Shown: positions 1-6,518 of the stretch, piece after piece
Layout of the letters: each line of letters begins with the position of its first letter
How positions within the stretch are numbered: position 1 is the stretch's first letter
Origin: Gammaproteobacteria bacterium
Lineage (GTDB): Bacteria > Pseudomonadota > Gammaproteobacteria > Eutrophobiales > Eutrophobiaceae
NCBI GenBank assembly: GCA_014239225.1
Contig: JAAZZI010000034.1
Location: forward strand, 1-7,831
DNA length: 7,831 nt
Direction: 5' to 3'
Position numbers and translations under genes: made by a program
The notes under the pieces: generated by a model
What the model saw: only the letters and a program-made list of their open reading frames with translations
Told to the model about the DNA's origin: nothing
Database searches by the model: none

Positions 1-460
1 CCGCCCCAAATATAATTTCTTTATCCCCTAAACTAAAAGAATAATTTTCTAATCTTCCGCTAATATTTAATGGGATATCTGCTGGCTCAAATTCTGGTAT
101 ACCCATATTTACTGTAACGGAATTATTATTAATTTTTAAAATAAGTTGGCTAGTCTTAGTTTCTGCAATAATACTATTTTTCTTAACTAGACCTTTATTA
201 TTAAGATAAATAGCTATACAACGCGCGCCATTGCCACATTGCGTAACCTCAGTACCATCAGAATTGAATATTCGATAATAAACATCCGTTTCATTATTTT
301 TTGGTGGTTCCAATAATAAAACCTGATCGCACCCTATGCCTAAACGTCGATCAGCAATATGTTTGATTTGCTCGCAACTCAATAATAGTGGGTGGGAAAA
401 TGTATTAAATATAACAAAGTCATTTCCAGTGCCCTGCATTTTTGTAAATTGATATAACAT
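1..460 (-). CDS. dapF: Diaminopimelate epimerase, N-terminal part (3' end beyond window)
   Basis: DapF interconverts LL- and meso-diaminopimelate in the cytoplasm, the last step before lysine and the source of the peptidoglycan cross-linking residue. About 153 residues are visible of a family protein of roughly 275. The N-terminal substrate motif KMQGTGNDF (residues 7-15), the GIGCDQ segment (41-46) and the catalytic-cysteine motif NSDGTEVTQCGNGARC (66-81, catalytic Cys75) are all intact, so the visible half looks functional. The ATG at 460-458 fits the usual DapF N-terminus, with a short beta strand before KMxGxGNDF. The internal Met8 would cut into that strand. No clear Shine-Dalgarno precedes the start, only an A/T-rich leader. 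The gene follows the MscS-type gene after 64 bp on the same strand, so it may be cotranscribed or use its own weak AT-rich promoter. The C-terminal domain with the second catalytic cysteine is outside the window. Confidence 0.97.
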   Translation of the reverse strand, partial: MLYQFTKMQGTGNDFVIFNTFSHPLLLSCEQIKHIADRRLGIGCDQVLLLEPPKNNETDVYYRIFNSDGTEVTQCGNGARCIAIYLNNKGLVKKNSIIAETKTSQLILKINNNSVTVNMGIPEFEPADIPLNISGRLENYSFSLGDKEIIFGA

Positions 461-524
461 TTTATTAAATTAAGATCTATTAAATATAAAGTAAAATATA
501 CTGGTGTTTAAAATACAAAGTGCT

Positions 525-1634
525 TTATTTTGGAACCTTGGTATTAGAAGTATCGATTTCTTTCGAAATATGTAATGTTGATGTTGGAAAAGCGCATTCT
601 GCACCATTTGATTCGACAATATTTATAATGTTCAATAATATATCTTGTTTAATTTCATGATAACGGATCCAATCCGTAGTTTTGGTAAAGGTATAGATAA
701 AAAAATCTAATGAAGAAGGAGCAAATTCATTAAAATTTACTATTAAGGTTTTAGTTGTATCTATATCTGCATGCTCTTTTAACATTTTCCTTACATCGTT
801 AATAATTTTCTCCATTTTTGATAAATCATCATAACGAATCCCTATTGTTTCTTTAATTCTCCTGTTTGACATTCTTGAAGGATTCTCAACAGAAATATTA
901 TTGAATATTGAGTTCGGAATATACAAGGGACGCTTATCAAATGTTCTTATTGTCGTTAACCGCCATCCTATTTTTTCAACAGTTCCTTCGATTTCTTTAT
1001 CCGGTGAGCGAATCCACTCCCCAACATTGAAAGGACGATCCATATAAATCATTAAACCACCGAAAAAATTTGCCAATAAATCTCGCGCGGCGAAACCAAC
1101 AGCAATACCTCCAACCCCTCCAAAGGCCAACACACCAGAGATACTATAACCAAGTGACTGAAGTACTACTAAAACACCTATAATAATAACCGAAATACGG
1201 AGTAGTTTGGCAATGGCATCAACTGTGCTTTGGTCAATCTCTTCGCCAGAAGTTCGTTTAGCTAAAATAATATTTCTTTCGGCACGTGTTATGAACCTTA
1301 TTAAAAACCAACAGATAACAACTAGTACGCCCGTGCGATATAAAGGAGAAACAGCAGAAAATATAAACGAGCCTGTATGTTCTTTAACTATATCAGCAGC
1401 AAAAGCAATACCTGTAATCCATATTAAAACTGATAGTGGTTTTATTAAAGCATCAAAAAAAACATCGTCCCAAAATGTTTTTGTCTGTTCAAGTTTTGAA
1501 ATAATTCGATGATATGATCGTTTCTGTATCCAGTTTAAAAAACCAGTCAACATTACGACAACAAAAACTTCAATTATCCATGCCTCGCCACTAAAGAGAT
1601 TATTTATAATTTCTGTTAATTCTGAAATATTCAT
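525..1634 (-). CDS. Mechanosensitive ion channel of the MscS family, five-helix (YnaI-like) type
   Basis: A 369-residue inner-membrane channel expected to open under membrane tension and release solutes during hypo-osmotic shock. Hydrophobic segments lie near residues 16-36, 63-83, 96-116, 145-162 and 164-182. The last is the glycine/alanine-rich pore helix (FGGVGGIAVGFAARD), followed by the amphipathic LLANFFGGLMIYMDRPF segment typical of MscS TM3b. The beta domain begins at VGEWI (204-208) and carries EGTVEKIGWRLTTIRTFDKR, then the PNS and VENPSRMSNRRI segments characteristic of larger MscS homologues such as E. coli YnaI. Five helices and about 340-370 residues separate it from the three-helix MscS proper. 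The ATG at 1634 is supported by AGGTG 7 nt upstream. It lies 51 bp after nagZ and 64 bp before dapF, all in one direction. No defect is visible. Which YnaI/YbdG-type subgroup it belongs to is not decided here. Confidence 0.93.
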   Translation of the reverse strand: MNISELTEIINNLFSGEAWIIEVFVVVMLTGFLNWIQKRSYHRIISKLEQTKTFWDDVFFDALIKPLSVLIWITGIAFAADIVKEHTGSFIFSAVSPLYRTGVLVVICWFLIRFITRAERNIILAKRTSGEEIDQSTVDAIAKLLRISVIIIGVLVVLQSLGYSISGVLAFGGVGGIAVGFAARDLLANFFGGLMIYMDRPFNVGEWIRSPDKEIEGTVEKIGWRLTTIRTFDKRPLYIPNSIFNNISVENPSRMSNRRIKETIGIRYDDLSKMEKIINDVRKMLKEHADIDTTKTLIVNFNEFAPSSLDFFIYTFTKTTDWIRYHEIKQDILLNIINIVESNGAECAFPTSTLHISKEIDTSNTKVPK

Positions 1635-1641
1635 CTAAATG

Positions 1642-1646
1642 CACCT
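1642..1646 (-). promoter_or_regulatory. Shine-Dalgarno for the MscS-type gene
   Basis: The minus strand reads AGGTG, with 7 nt to the ATG at 1634-1632. It is one of only two good ribosome-binding sites in the window. The genes inside the 1686-6471 block mostly rely on start/stop overlap. This suggests the channel gene is translated independently of nagZ. Confidence 0.6.
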
Positions 1647-1685
1647 ATAATTAAAAATTATTATCAAATGATAGTCGATTAAAAT

Positions 1686-2738
1686 TTAATCTCGTTTATC
1701 TAAGAAACTCTTAATTTCCCTATAACATTCCTGCCATAACTTTTTATTCTTCAAATCATCATATGTATCATTGAAATTACCACGCATTTTTTCTAAACAA
1801 GACAGAGATTTAACATTACTTGACGTTTTCACTTGATCGAGCACAGAAATTACGCCTTCCTTATTATTGCAAATTAACACCATGTCGCAACCAGCTTCAA
1901 GTGCGGCCTTCGTTCTTTCAGTATAATCGCCAATAATCTTAGCCCCTTCCATACTAAGGTCATCACTAAAAATTGTCCCCTGAAATTTCAATTGTTTTCT
2001 CAATATTTCTCCTAGCCAAACAGAAGAAAATCCTGTTGGTGTTTTATCAACCTCCGAATATATAACATGTGCCGGCATTAACCCCAAAATACCAGCATCA
2101 ATTAAAGCCTTAAAAGGTATCAAATCATGCATATTGATATTTTCAAATGGGCGATGGTCAACTGGAATAGAGAAATGTGAGTCTTCTTTCACTGAGCCAT
2201 GACCAGGAAAATGTTTACCAACAGCTGCCATGCCAGCTTCCTTCATACCAACCATAAAGGCTTGTCCGAACTGGGAAACCTTTTCAGGTTCAACGTGAAA
2301 TGCACGATCACCTATCACTTCACTAATGGCCCCACCGACATCAAGTACTGGCGCAAAACTAAAATCAACTCCGACTGATAACAATTCCGCTGCCATTAGC
2401 CAGCCCACATGTTCTGCCAGTAAGAGAGCTTCTTTTATTGGTTCATATTTCCCAATTAAACCGCATGCTGGTAATTGACTGAAACCATCATGAAAACGCT
2501 GAACTCTCCCTCCCTCATGGTCAACTGCGATTAAAAGAGCGGGTTGTCGTAATTTATGAATTTCACTTGTTAATTGTATTAATTGCTTCTGTGAATCAAA
2601 ATTACGTGAAAATAAAATAACGCCTCCAATTAATGGATGCAATAACAATTCATGTTCATCCGCAACTAATTCCAGACCATCCAAATCACACATAATTGGA
2701 CCTAATGGTAAACTTTTAGGTGTTGTATAAGATTTCAT
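1686..2738 (-). CDS. nagZ: Beta-N-acetylhexosaminidase NagZ (GH3, peptidoglycan recycling)
   Basis: NagZ is a cytoplasmic family-3 glycosidase that removes GlcNAc from GlcNAc-1,6-anhydroMurNAc-peptides during cell-wall recycling. Its product, anhydroMurNAc-peptide, is the AmpR-linked beta-lactamase inducer in some species. The 350-residue protein shows the DHEGGRVQRF motif (73-82), the KHFPGHG loop (175-181) followed by DSH (186-188, supplying the His of the Asp-His acid/base pair), and FSDDLSMEGA (257-266), whose first Asp (about 259) is the expected nucleophile. There is no signal peptide, as expected for a cytosolic enzyme. Length is typical of proteobacterial NagZ (about 340-350). The ATG at 2738-2736 overlaps the TGA of the upstream permease gene as ATGA, indicating translational coupling. 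The recognisable Shine-Dalgarno is weak. Being last in a block with a peptide-type ABC transporter and a YkuD protein supports a shared role in wall turnover (inference). Confidence 0.96.
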   Translation of the reverse strand: MKSYTTPKSLPLGPIMCDLDGLELVADEHELLLHPLIGGVILFSRNFDSQKQLIQLTSEIHKLRQPALLIAVDHEGGRVQRFHDGFSQLPACGLIGKYEPIKEALLLAEHVGWLMAAELLSVGVDFSFAPVLDVGGAISEVIGDRAFHVEPEKVSQFGQAFMVGMKEAGMAAVGKHFPGHGSVKEDSHFSIPVDHRPFENINMHDLIPFKALIDAGILGLMPAHVIYSEVDKTPTGFSSVWLGEILRKQLKFQGTIFSDDLSMEGAKIIGDYTERTKAALEAGCDMVLICNNKEGVISVLDQVKTSSNVKSLSCLEKMRGNFNDTYDDLKNKKLWQECYREIKSFLDKRD

Positions 2739-3535
2739 TTTAAATCTTTAATATCCATATTATCCCTCATATAATCTCCTAAAATATTAATACATAATGC
2801 CAACGAAAGAATAGCAAATCCGGGTCCTAAAACCATATGCGGTGCTACCAACATATATTGTGTGCCATCACGTATCATACTCCCCCAAGAAGCAGCAGGA
2901 GGTTGTATCCCTAAACCTAAAAATGATAAACCCGCTTCAGCAATAATGACGCTAGCAATTGAAAATGTCGCTTCAATAATTATTGGTGATATTATCAGCG
3001 GAAAGATATGTTTTAGAGCAATAACATAATCCAATGTCCCAAGAGCATATGCAGCGACAATATGATCTCGATTTTTTATGCTTAACGTTTGTATTCTAGC
3101 TAATCTTGAAAATCCAACCCAACTCACAACTGACAAAGCAATAACCGTATTTATTAACCCCGGTCCTAACAATCCAGCTAATACAATTGCTAATAAGATT
3201 CCAGGGAAGGCAATAAAAATATCTATAATCACTACAAGAAATTTATCATAAATGCCGCCTAACCATGCTCCAATGACACCAAAAAAAGTCCCAATAATAA
3301 AAGATATTGAGACAACAATAATTGCGACGCTCAATGATGTTTTTGCTCCCATAACTAAGCGTTCACATATTGATCGGCCTAGATGATCATAACCACACCA
3401 TTGCTCCCAGTTGGGACTTAATAAAATTTTACTCAACACAATATCATCGGGCTGAAAAGGCAGTATAAATCCTAATATTGCACAAACAAACCAAAATACA
3501 ATTACAAAAAAAGGAATATTAAATTTTTTATTCAT
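2735..3535 (-). CDS. Peptide-type ABC transporter permease, DppC/OppC family
   Basis: One of two inner-membrane subunits of a dipeptide/oligopeptide-family importer. Residue numbers use the ATG at 3535. Hydrophobic helices lie near 7-27, 67-91, 98-122, 127-145, 184-200 and 233-252. DppC hallmarks are GYDHLGRSICERLVMGAKTSL (starting at 48), the cytoplasmic ATPase-contact loop (about 156-182, with AAYALG and HIFP) and the AEAGLSFLGLGIQPP signature (199-213) with SWGSMIRDG. The usual Glu of the EAA loop is Val160. The ATG at 3535 forms TGATG with the stop of the upstream permease and yields 266 residues. A TTG one codon earlier is possible but less likely. It overlaps nagZ by 4 bp. No ATPase gene lies next to it, although this family normally needs DppD/DppF-type subunits. 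Substrate is not provable from the permease. Wall peptides are suggested by context. Confidence 0.93.
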   Translation of the reverse strand: MNKKFNIPFFVIVFWFVCAILGFILPFQPDDIVLSKILLSPNWEQWCGYDHLGRSICERLVMGAKTSLSVAIIVVSISFIIGTFFGVIGAWLGGIYDKFLVVIIDIFIAFPGILLAIVLAGLLGPGLINTVIALSVVSWVGFSRLARIQTLSIKNRDHIVAAYALGTLDYVIALKHIFPLIISPIIIEATFSIASVIIAEAGLSFLGLGIQPPAASWGSMIRDGTQYMLVAPHMVLGPGFAILSLALCINILGDYMRDNMDIKDLK

Positions 3536-4458
3536 CAATCAACTTTAATTCTTGGATCTAATGAAACACAGATAAAATCAGTAATAAGATTAATTAAAAC
3601 ATAGCTAAAACTAATTAGTATTACGCAGCCTTGCACAATTGGATAATCTCTTTTTTGTATTGATTCAATCATTAGTTGTCCAATACCTGGCCATGAAAAT
3701 ATAGTTTCAGTAATAACAGCTCCTGCTAAAAGAGTGCCAAGTTGCATTCCTAATATGGTAACCACTGGTAAAGCGGCATTACGCAGTGCATGAAATACTA
3801 ATATCTTAAATTCAGTTAAACCGCGTGCACGAGCTGATCGAATATAATCTTCTTGTAAAACTTCTAACATCGATGATCGAATCATTCGTGATAGGATTGC
3901 AGCAAGTGCTGAGCCTAATGTTAAAGCAGGCAGGATTAATGAATTCATACCCTCATTACCACTAACAGGAAGCCACTCTAGCCATAATGAAAAGATTAAA
4001 ATTAATAATGGGCCCATAACAAAATTAGGAATGGAGACACCAAGCATTGCAGACATCATTGAAAGACGGTCCCAAATCGAATCTTTATGAACTGCAGATA
4101 ATATTCCTAATGGAACAGCAATTAGAACTGCAACAAATAGGCTTGCGAAACTTAGTGTAACTGTTGCAGGTATACGCTGCAGCAATAATTGACTAACATG
4201 TTGTTTGGAATGTAATGACATCCCTAGATCGAAATGAGTAAAACCTCGCAAGTATTCCACCCATTGCTGAATGACTGGTAAATCCAATCCAAGAGAATGT
4301 CTCAAAGCTTCTCTATCTACTGCTCTTGCTGTCTCACCTAACATCACCCCGATAGGGTCGCCCGGAACAATATGAATTAAAAAAAATACTAACGTCAATA
4401 TACTGAATAATACAAAAACAGCGCCAAATAAACGTTTAATTATATAATTCAGATACAC
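3535..4458 (-). CDS. Peptide-type ABC transporter permease, DppB/OppB family
   Basis: Partner inner-membrane permease, 307 residues, typical DppB length. It starts with the classic short cytoplasmic segment and first helix (about 9-31) followed by HIVPGDP, then helices near 100-122, 135-160, 177-197, 235-255 and 275-300. The periplasmic loop contains LGLDLPVIQQWVEYL and FDLGMSL. The ATPase-contact loop is YIRSARARGL...HALRNAALP (205-231), and the ITETIFSWPGIGQLM signature (249-263) is intact, as is a DPR near the C-terminus (301-303). The start is GTG at 4458-4456, since an in-frame TAA three codons further upstream excludes a longer protein apart from a two- to three-codon extension. An AAGAA stretch just upstream is a poor Shine-Dalgarno. 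It begins 27 bp after the YkuD gene and its stop overlaps the DppC start (TGATG), giving a stoichiometrically coupled permease pair. Confidence 0.94.
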   Translation of the reverse strand: MYLNYIIKRLFGAVFVLFSILTLVFFLIHIVPGDPIGVMLGETARAVDREALRHSLGLDLPVIQQWVEYLRGFTHFDLGMSLHSKQHVSQLLLQRIPATVTLSFASLFVAVLIAVPLGILSAVHKDSIWDRLSMMSAMLGVSIPNFVMGPLLILIFSLWLEWLPVSGNEGMNSLILPALTLGSALAAILSRMIRSSMLEVLQEDYIRSARARGLTEFKILVFHALRNAALPVVTILGMQLGTLLAGAVITETIFSWPGIGQLMIESIQKRDYPIVQGCVILISFSYVLINLITDFICVSLDPRIKVD

Positions 4459-4485
4459 AATTCTTGGTTAATATATTTTTCTTTT

Positions 4486-4965
4486 TCAGCTTTCACTAAT
4501 AGTCACCCTTGTTCCCACATTCACCAAATTAAATAATTCGATAACATCAGAATTACGCATTCGAATACAACCCTTTGAGCCAGGGTACCCCATCTCGATA
4601 TCTTCTGGCGAACCGTGTATATAAATGTATCGATCATGACTATCAACATCCCCTCCCTTGTTCTTACCTTCTTCCGTCCCACTCAACCATAATATTCGTG
4701 TCAGTATCCAATCACGTCTTGGATGAAAATCACGTAATTTTGAATTATATAATTCATTTGTCTCTATTCTTCCTACAAAAACAGAATTTTCTTTTGCTTC
4801 TTGACCTATTTTTTCAGCAATAACATGTTCCCCTCGTGGCGTGCATTCACTATTTTTTCTTTCTCCTGAACCATTTTTTGCTGTGGAAATAGAATACTGT
4901 TTGATCGAATCTTCTTCGTCAAAAAGAATTAACTGTTGTTTAGAAATAGATATTTTAATATGCAT
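4486..4965 (-). CDS. Signal-less YkuD-domain protein, probable cytoplasmic L,D-carboxypeptidase (ElsL-like)
   Basis: A 159-residue protein that is almost entirely one YkuD (L,D-transpeptidase fold) domain. The catalytic motif is clear: IHG with His117, then SKGCIRM with nucleophile Cys133 and Arg135. The usual SHGC histidine is lysine here. The N-terminus (MHIKISISKQQLILFD) is the first beta strand of the domain, with no signal peptide or membrane segment, so the protein is predicted to stay in the cytoplasm where L,D-transpeptidation of the sacculus cannot occur. Known family context: ElsL of Acinetobacter baumannii is a cytoplasmic YkuD protein acting as an L,D-carboxypeptidase, trimming the terminal D-Ala of recycled muropeptides. 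Neighbouring nagZ and a peptide importer support that role (inference). The ATG at 4965 lies 9 bp after the binding-protein stop, without a visible Shine-Dalgarno, suggesting coupling. A generic database label would be L,D-transpeptidase. Confidence 0.87.
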   Translation of the reverse strand: MHIKISISKQQLILFDEEDSIKQYSISTAKNGSGERKNSECTPRGEHVIAEKIGQEAKENSVFVGRIETNELYNSKLRDFHPRRDWILTRILWLSGTEEGKNKGGDVDSHDRYIYIHGSPEDIEMGYPGSKGCIRMRNSDVIELFNLVNVGTRVTISES

Positions 4966-4974
4966 TTAAGATAA

Positions 4975-6471
4975 TTAATTTTTTATTACGTATTCAAGTG
5001 AATCAAAATTACCATCTGCGCTTAGTGTATAGTTCTTTACATTAAATTTTGATATTAATATGTTATCTTCATACCACAAAGGAATATAAGGTAACGCTTT
5101 TAATAGATATTCTTGAAGTTCTTTATAATAAACAGCCTGTTTATCCAATGATACTTCTGATTCAGCTAATTCGAGAATTGAGTCAACATTGGAATCTACA
5201 AATCTACCTCGATTAGCGCCATGCGGGGGGATTGCTTTACTATGGAATATGTAATGAAAAATATCAGGTATCTTTAATCCAACCCATGACAGACTATACA
5301 TTTGAAAGCGTCCTTCTTTTATGTCCCCGTAAAAAGTCCCCCAATCATAACTACGTATTTCCACTTTGATTCCAACAGATGCCAATTGGTCCTGAATAAT
5401 TGTCGCTAAACGCAACCGGAAAGGATCATTTGAAATTTTATAAATCAGTCTAAGCGGAGATGAATCATGATATCCGGCCTGATTAAGCAACATTCTCGCC
5501 TTCTCTGGATTATAATCAAAACCTGTTAAATTGGGATGGCCGGCCCAATGCTCTGGGGGCAATAAAGATCCTGCCAGCCTAGCTGACGATCCCATTACGT
5601 ATTTAATGATTGATTCTCGATCAATAGCATGGGCAATTGCATTCCTAATCAAGATATTGCCTGTTATAGGATCCTCCATATTAAATCCAAGATAGGTAAA
5701 AGTGTTCCCTCTTTTTTTCTTTATATGAATTGATTCTTTTTGGTCAAGCCAAGCAATGACTTCGGGAGGTAAATTACCTTGAATTAAATCAATCTCACCT
5801 TTTAGTAATTTTAAAACTCTTACTACAGGATCTTTTAATGTAATAAATTCTATTACCTTGTTATCATGAAGGCGCTTTAACTTCAGATGTGTATCATTTT
5901 TAAAATTTAGAATTTTCATTGGGCCACTTCCAATAGGCTCACGAGAAAAATTATGTTTTTTATATATTAATTCCTCCGGCAATATTCCGATTACTAAACG
6001 TCCAGGGAAAAGGGAATCTGGATATGATAATTTGAAATCAATAGTATTTGGGTCTACAGCATGAATAGACTCAATCATAGCAATCGATCCTTTATGTGGT
6101 GAAGCCTCATCAGGATTTAATACTGATTCATATGTCGCCTTAACATCAGCAGAAGTTAATAATGAGCCATCATGAAATTCTCTTAATGCATCAACTAATG
6201 TAAACCGATAATGGGTTGGGGAAATTTTCTTCCAGACTGCTAGTTCTGGTATAGCATGAAATTGCTCGTCAAAATCAACAAGACTTTTATAGAGTAATCG
6301 TGTTATGCGATATGAAATTGCATCAGTTGCATAACGTGGATCCAATGTAATAGGGGCTGTATTTAAGCCAATGGCAATGGTACCTCTATCTGACTCTGCA
6401 CAACTATTTATAAAAAATTGAAAAAATAAAATAGATGCTATTAATAAATAGTTTGTTTTTAAAAAAAAAAT
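4975..6471 (-). CDS. Peptide-type ABC transporter substrate-binding lipoprotein (SBP family 5), ATT start
   Basis: Extracytoplasmic binding protein of the DppA/OppA/MppA superfamily, delivering peptides to the adjacent permeases. Read from ATT at 6471 it has 498 residues. It starts with a short N-terminus with one Lys, a hydrophobic stretch (about 8-21) and lipobox INSC, so Cys24 should be lipidated. Mature features include the TLDPRYATDA segment (from about residue 42), LREFHDGSLLTSADVKATYE (SBP_bac_5 hallmark), NAIAHAIDRESI, PEKARMLLNQAGY and PLWYED near the end. The reading frame is open back to a TAA at 6486-6484. Between this and the conserved domain no ATG, GTG or in-frame TTG occurs before TTG at 6345, and starting there would remove the signal peptide and part of the first domain strand. 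AAGGAG sits 7 nt before the ATT. It lies 47 bp after the exonuclease gene and 9 bp before the YkuD gene. Ligand unknown; muropeptides suggested by context. Confidence 0.88.
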   Translation of the reverse strand: MFFLKTNYLLIASILFFQFFINSCAESDRGTIAIGLNTAPITLDPRYATDAISYRITRLLYKSLVDFDEQFHAIPELAVWKKISPTHYRFTLVDALREFHDGSLLTSADVKATYESVLNPDEASPHKGSIAMIESIHAVDPNTIDFKLSYPDSLFPGRLVIGILPEELIYKKHNFSREPIGSGPMKILNFKNDTHLKLKRLHDNKVIEFITLKDPVVRVLKLLKGEIDLIQGNLPPEVIAWLDQKESIHIKKKRGNTFTYLGFNMEDPITGNILIRNAIAHAIDRESIIKYVMGSSARLAGSLLPPEHWAGHPNLTGFDYNPEKARMLLNQAGYHDSSPLRLIYKISNDPFRLRLATIIQDQLASVGIKVEIRSYDWGTFYGDIKEGRFQMYSLSWVGLKIPDIFHYIFHSKAIPPHGANRGRFVDSNVDSILELAESEVSLDKQAVYYKELQEYLLKALPYIPLWYEDNILISKFNVKNYTLSADGNFDSLEYVIKN

Positions 6472-6478
6472 TCCCGTT

Positions 6479-6484
6479 CTCCTT
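6479..6484 (-). promoter_or_regulatory. Strong Shine-Dalgarno fixing the ATT start of the binding protein
   Basis: The minus strand reads AAAGGAGAACGGGA directly before ATT at 6471. The AAGGAG core is 7 nt from that codon, optimal spacing. The in-frame TAA at 6486-6484 overlaps the site, so the start must lie just downstream. This is the best ribosome-binding site in the window and the main argument for a non-canonical (or miscalled) start codon. Confidence 0.75.
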
Positions 6485-6518
6485 TATTTTAGAAAACAGT
6501 AATTGGTGTGAATACTTT

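Noticed and set aside
461..524. Promoter for dapF in the 64 bp gap
   Set aside because: Several TATA-like hexamers exist on the minus strand but none has a convincing -35 partner at 16-18 bp. The AT content makes such matches uninformative.
1207..1512. Plus-strand open frame of 101 codons
   Set aside because: It lies entirely antisense to the well-supported MscS-type gene, has no recognisable domain or ribosome-binding site and looks like a shadow frame.
1647..1673. Two AT-rich inverted repeats (TATCA/TGATA and ATAATT/AATTAT) between nagZ and the MscS-type gene
   Set aside because: The stems have almost no G or C, no T-tract follows, and such repeats are expected by chance in sequence this AT-rich. 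Neither terminator nor operator can be supported.
3536..3538. TTG at 3538 as start of the DppC-type permease
   Set aside because: The next codon is ATG forming TGATG with the upstream stop, a standard coupled start. The TTG adds only one residue.
4575..4823. Plus-strand open frame of 82 codons
   Set aside because: Antisense to the YkuD gene, whose catalytic motif is intact. Composition is that of a reversed coding strand, with no supporting signals.
6343..6345. TTG at 6345 as start of the binding protein
   Set aside because: It would delete the signal peptide and the conserved segment before LDPR. The frame is open further upstream and a strong Shine-Dalgarno sits at 6479-6484.
6487..6512. 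TTCACA...TAAAAT as a promoter for the binding-protein operon
   Set aside because: The spacing is only 15 bp, and a start of transcription 6-7 nt after the -10 box would fall inside the Shine-Dalgarno, removing it from the message.
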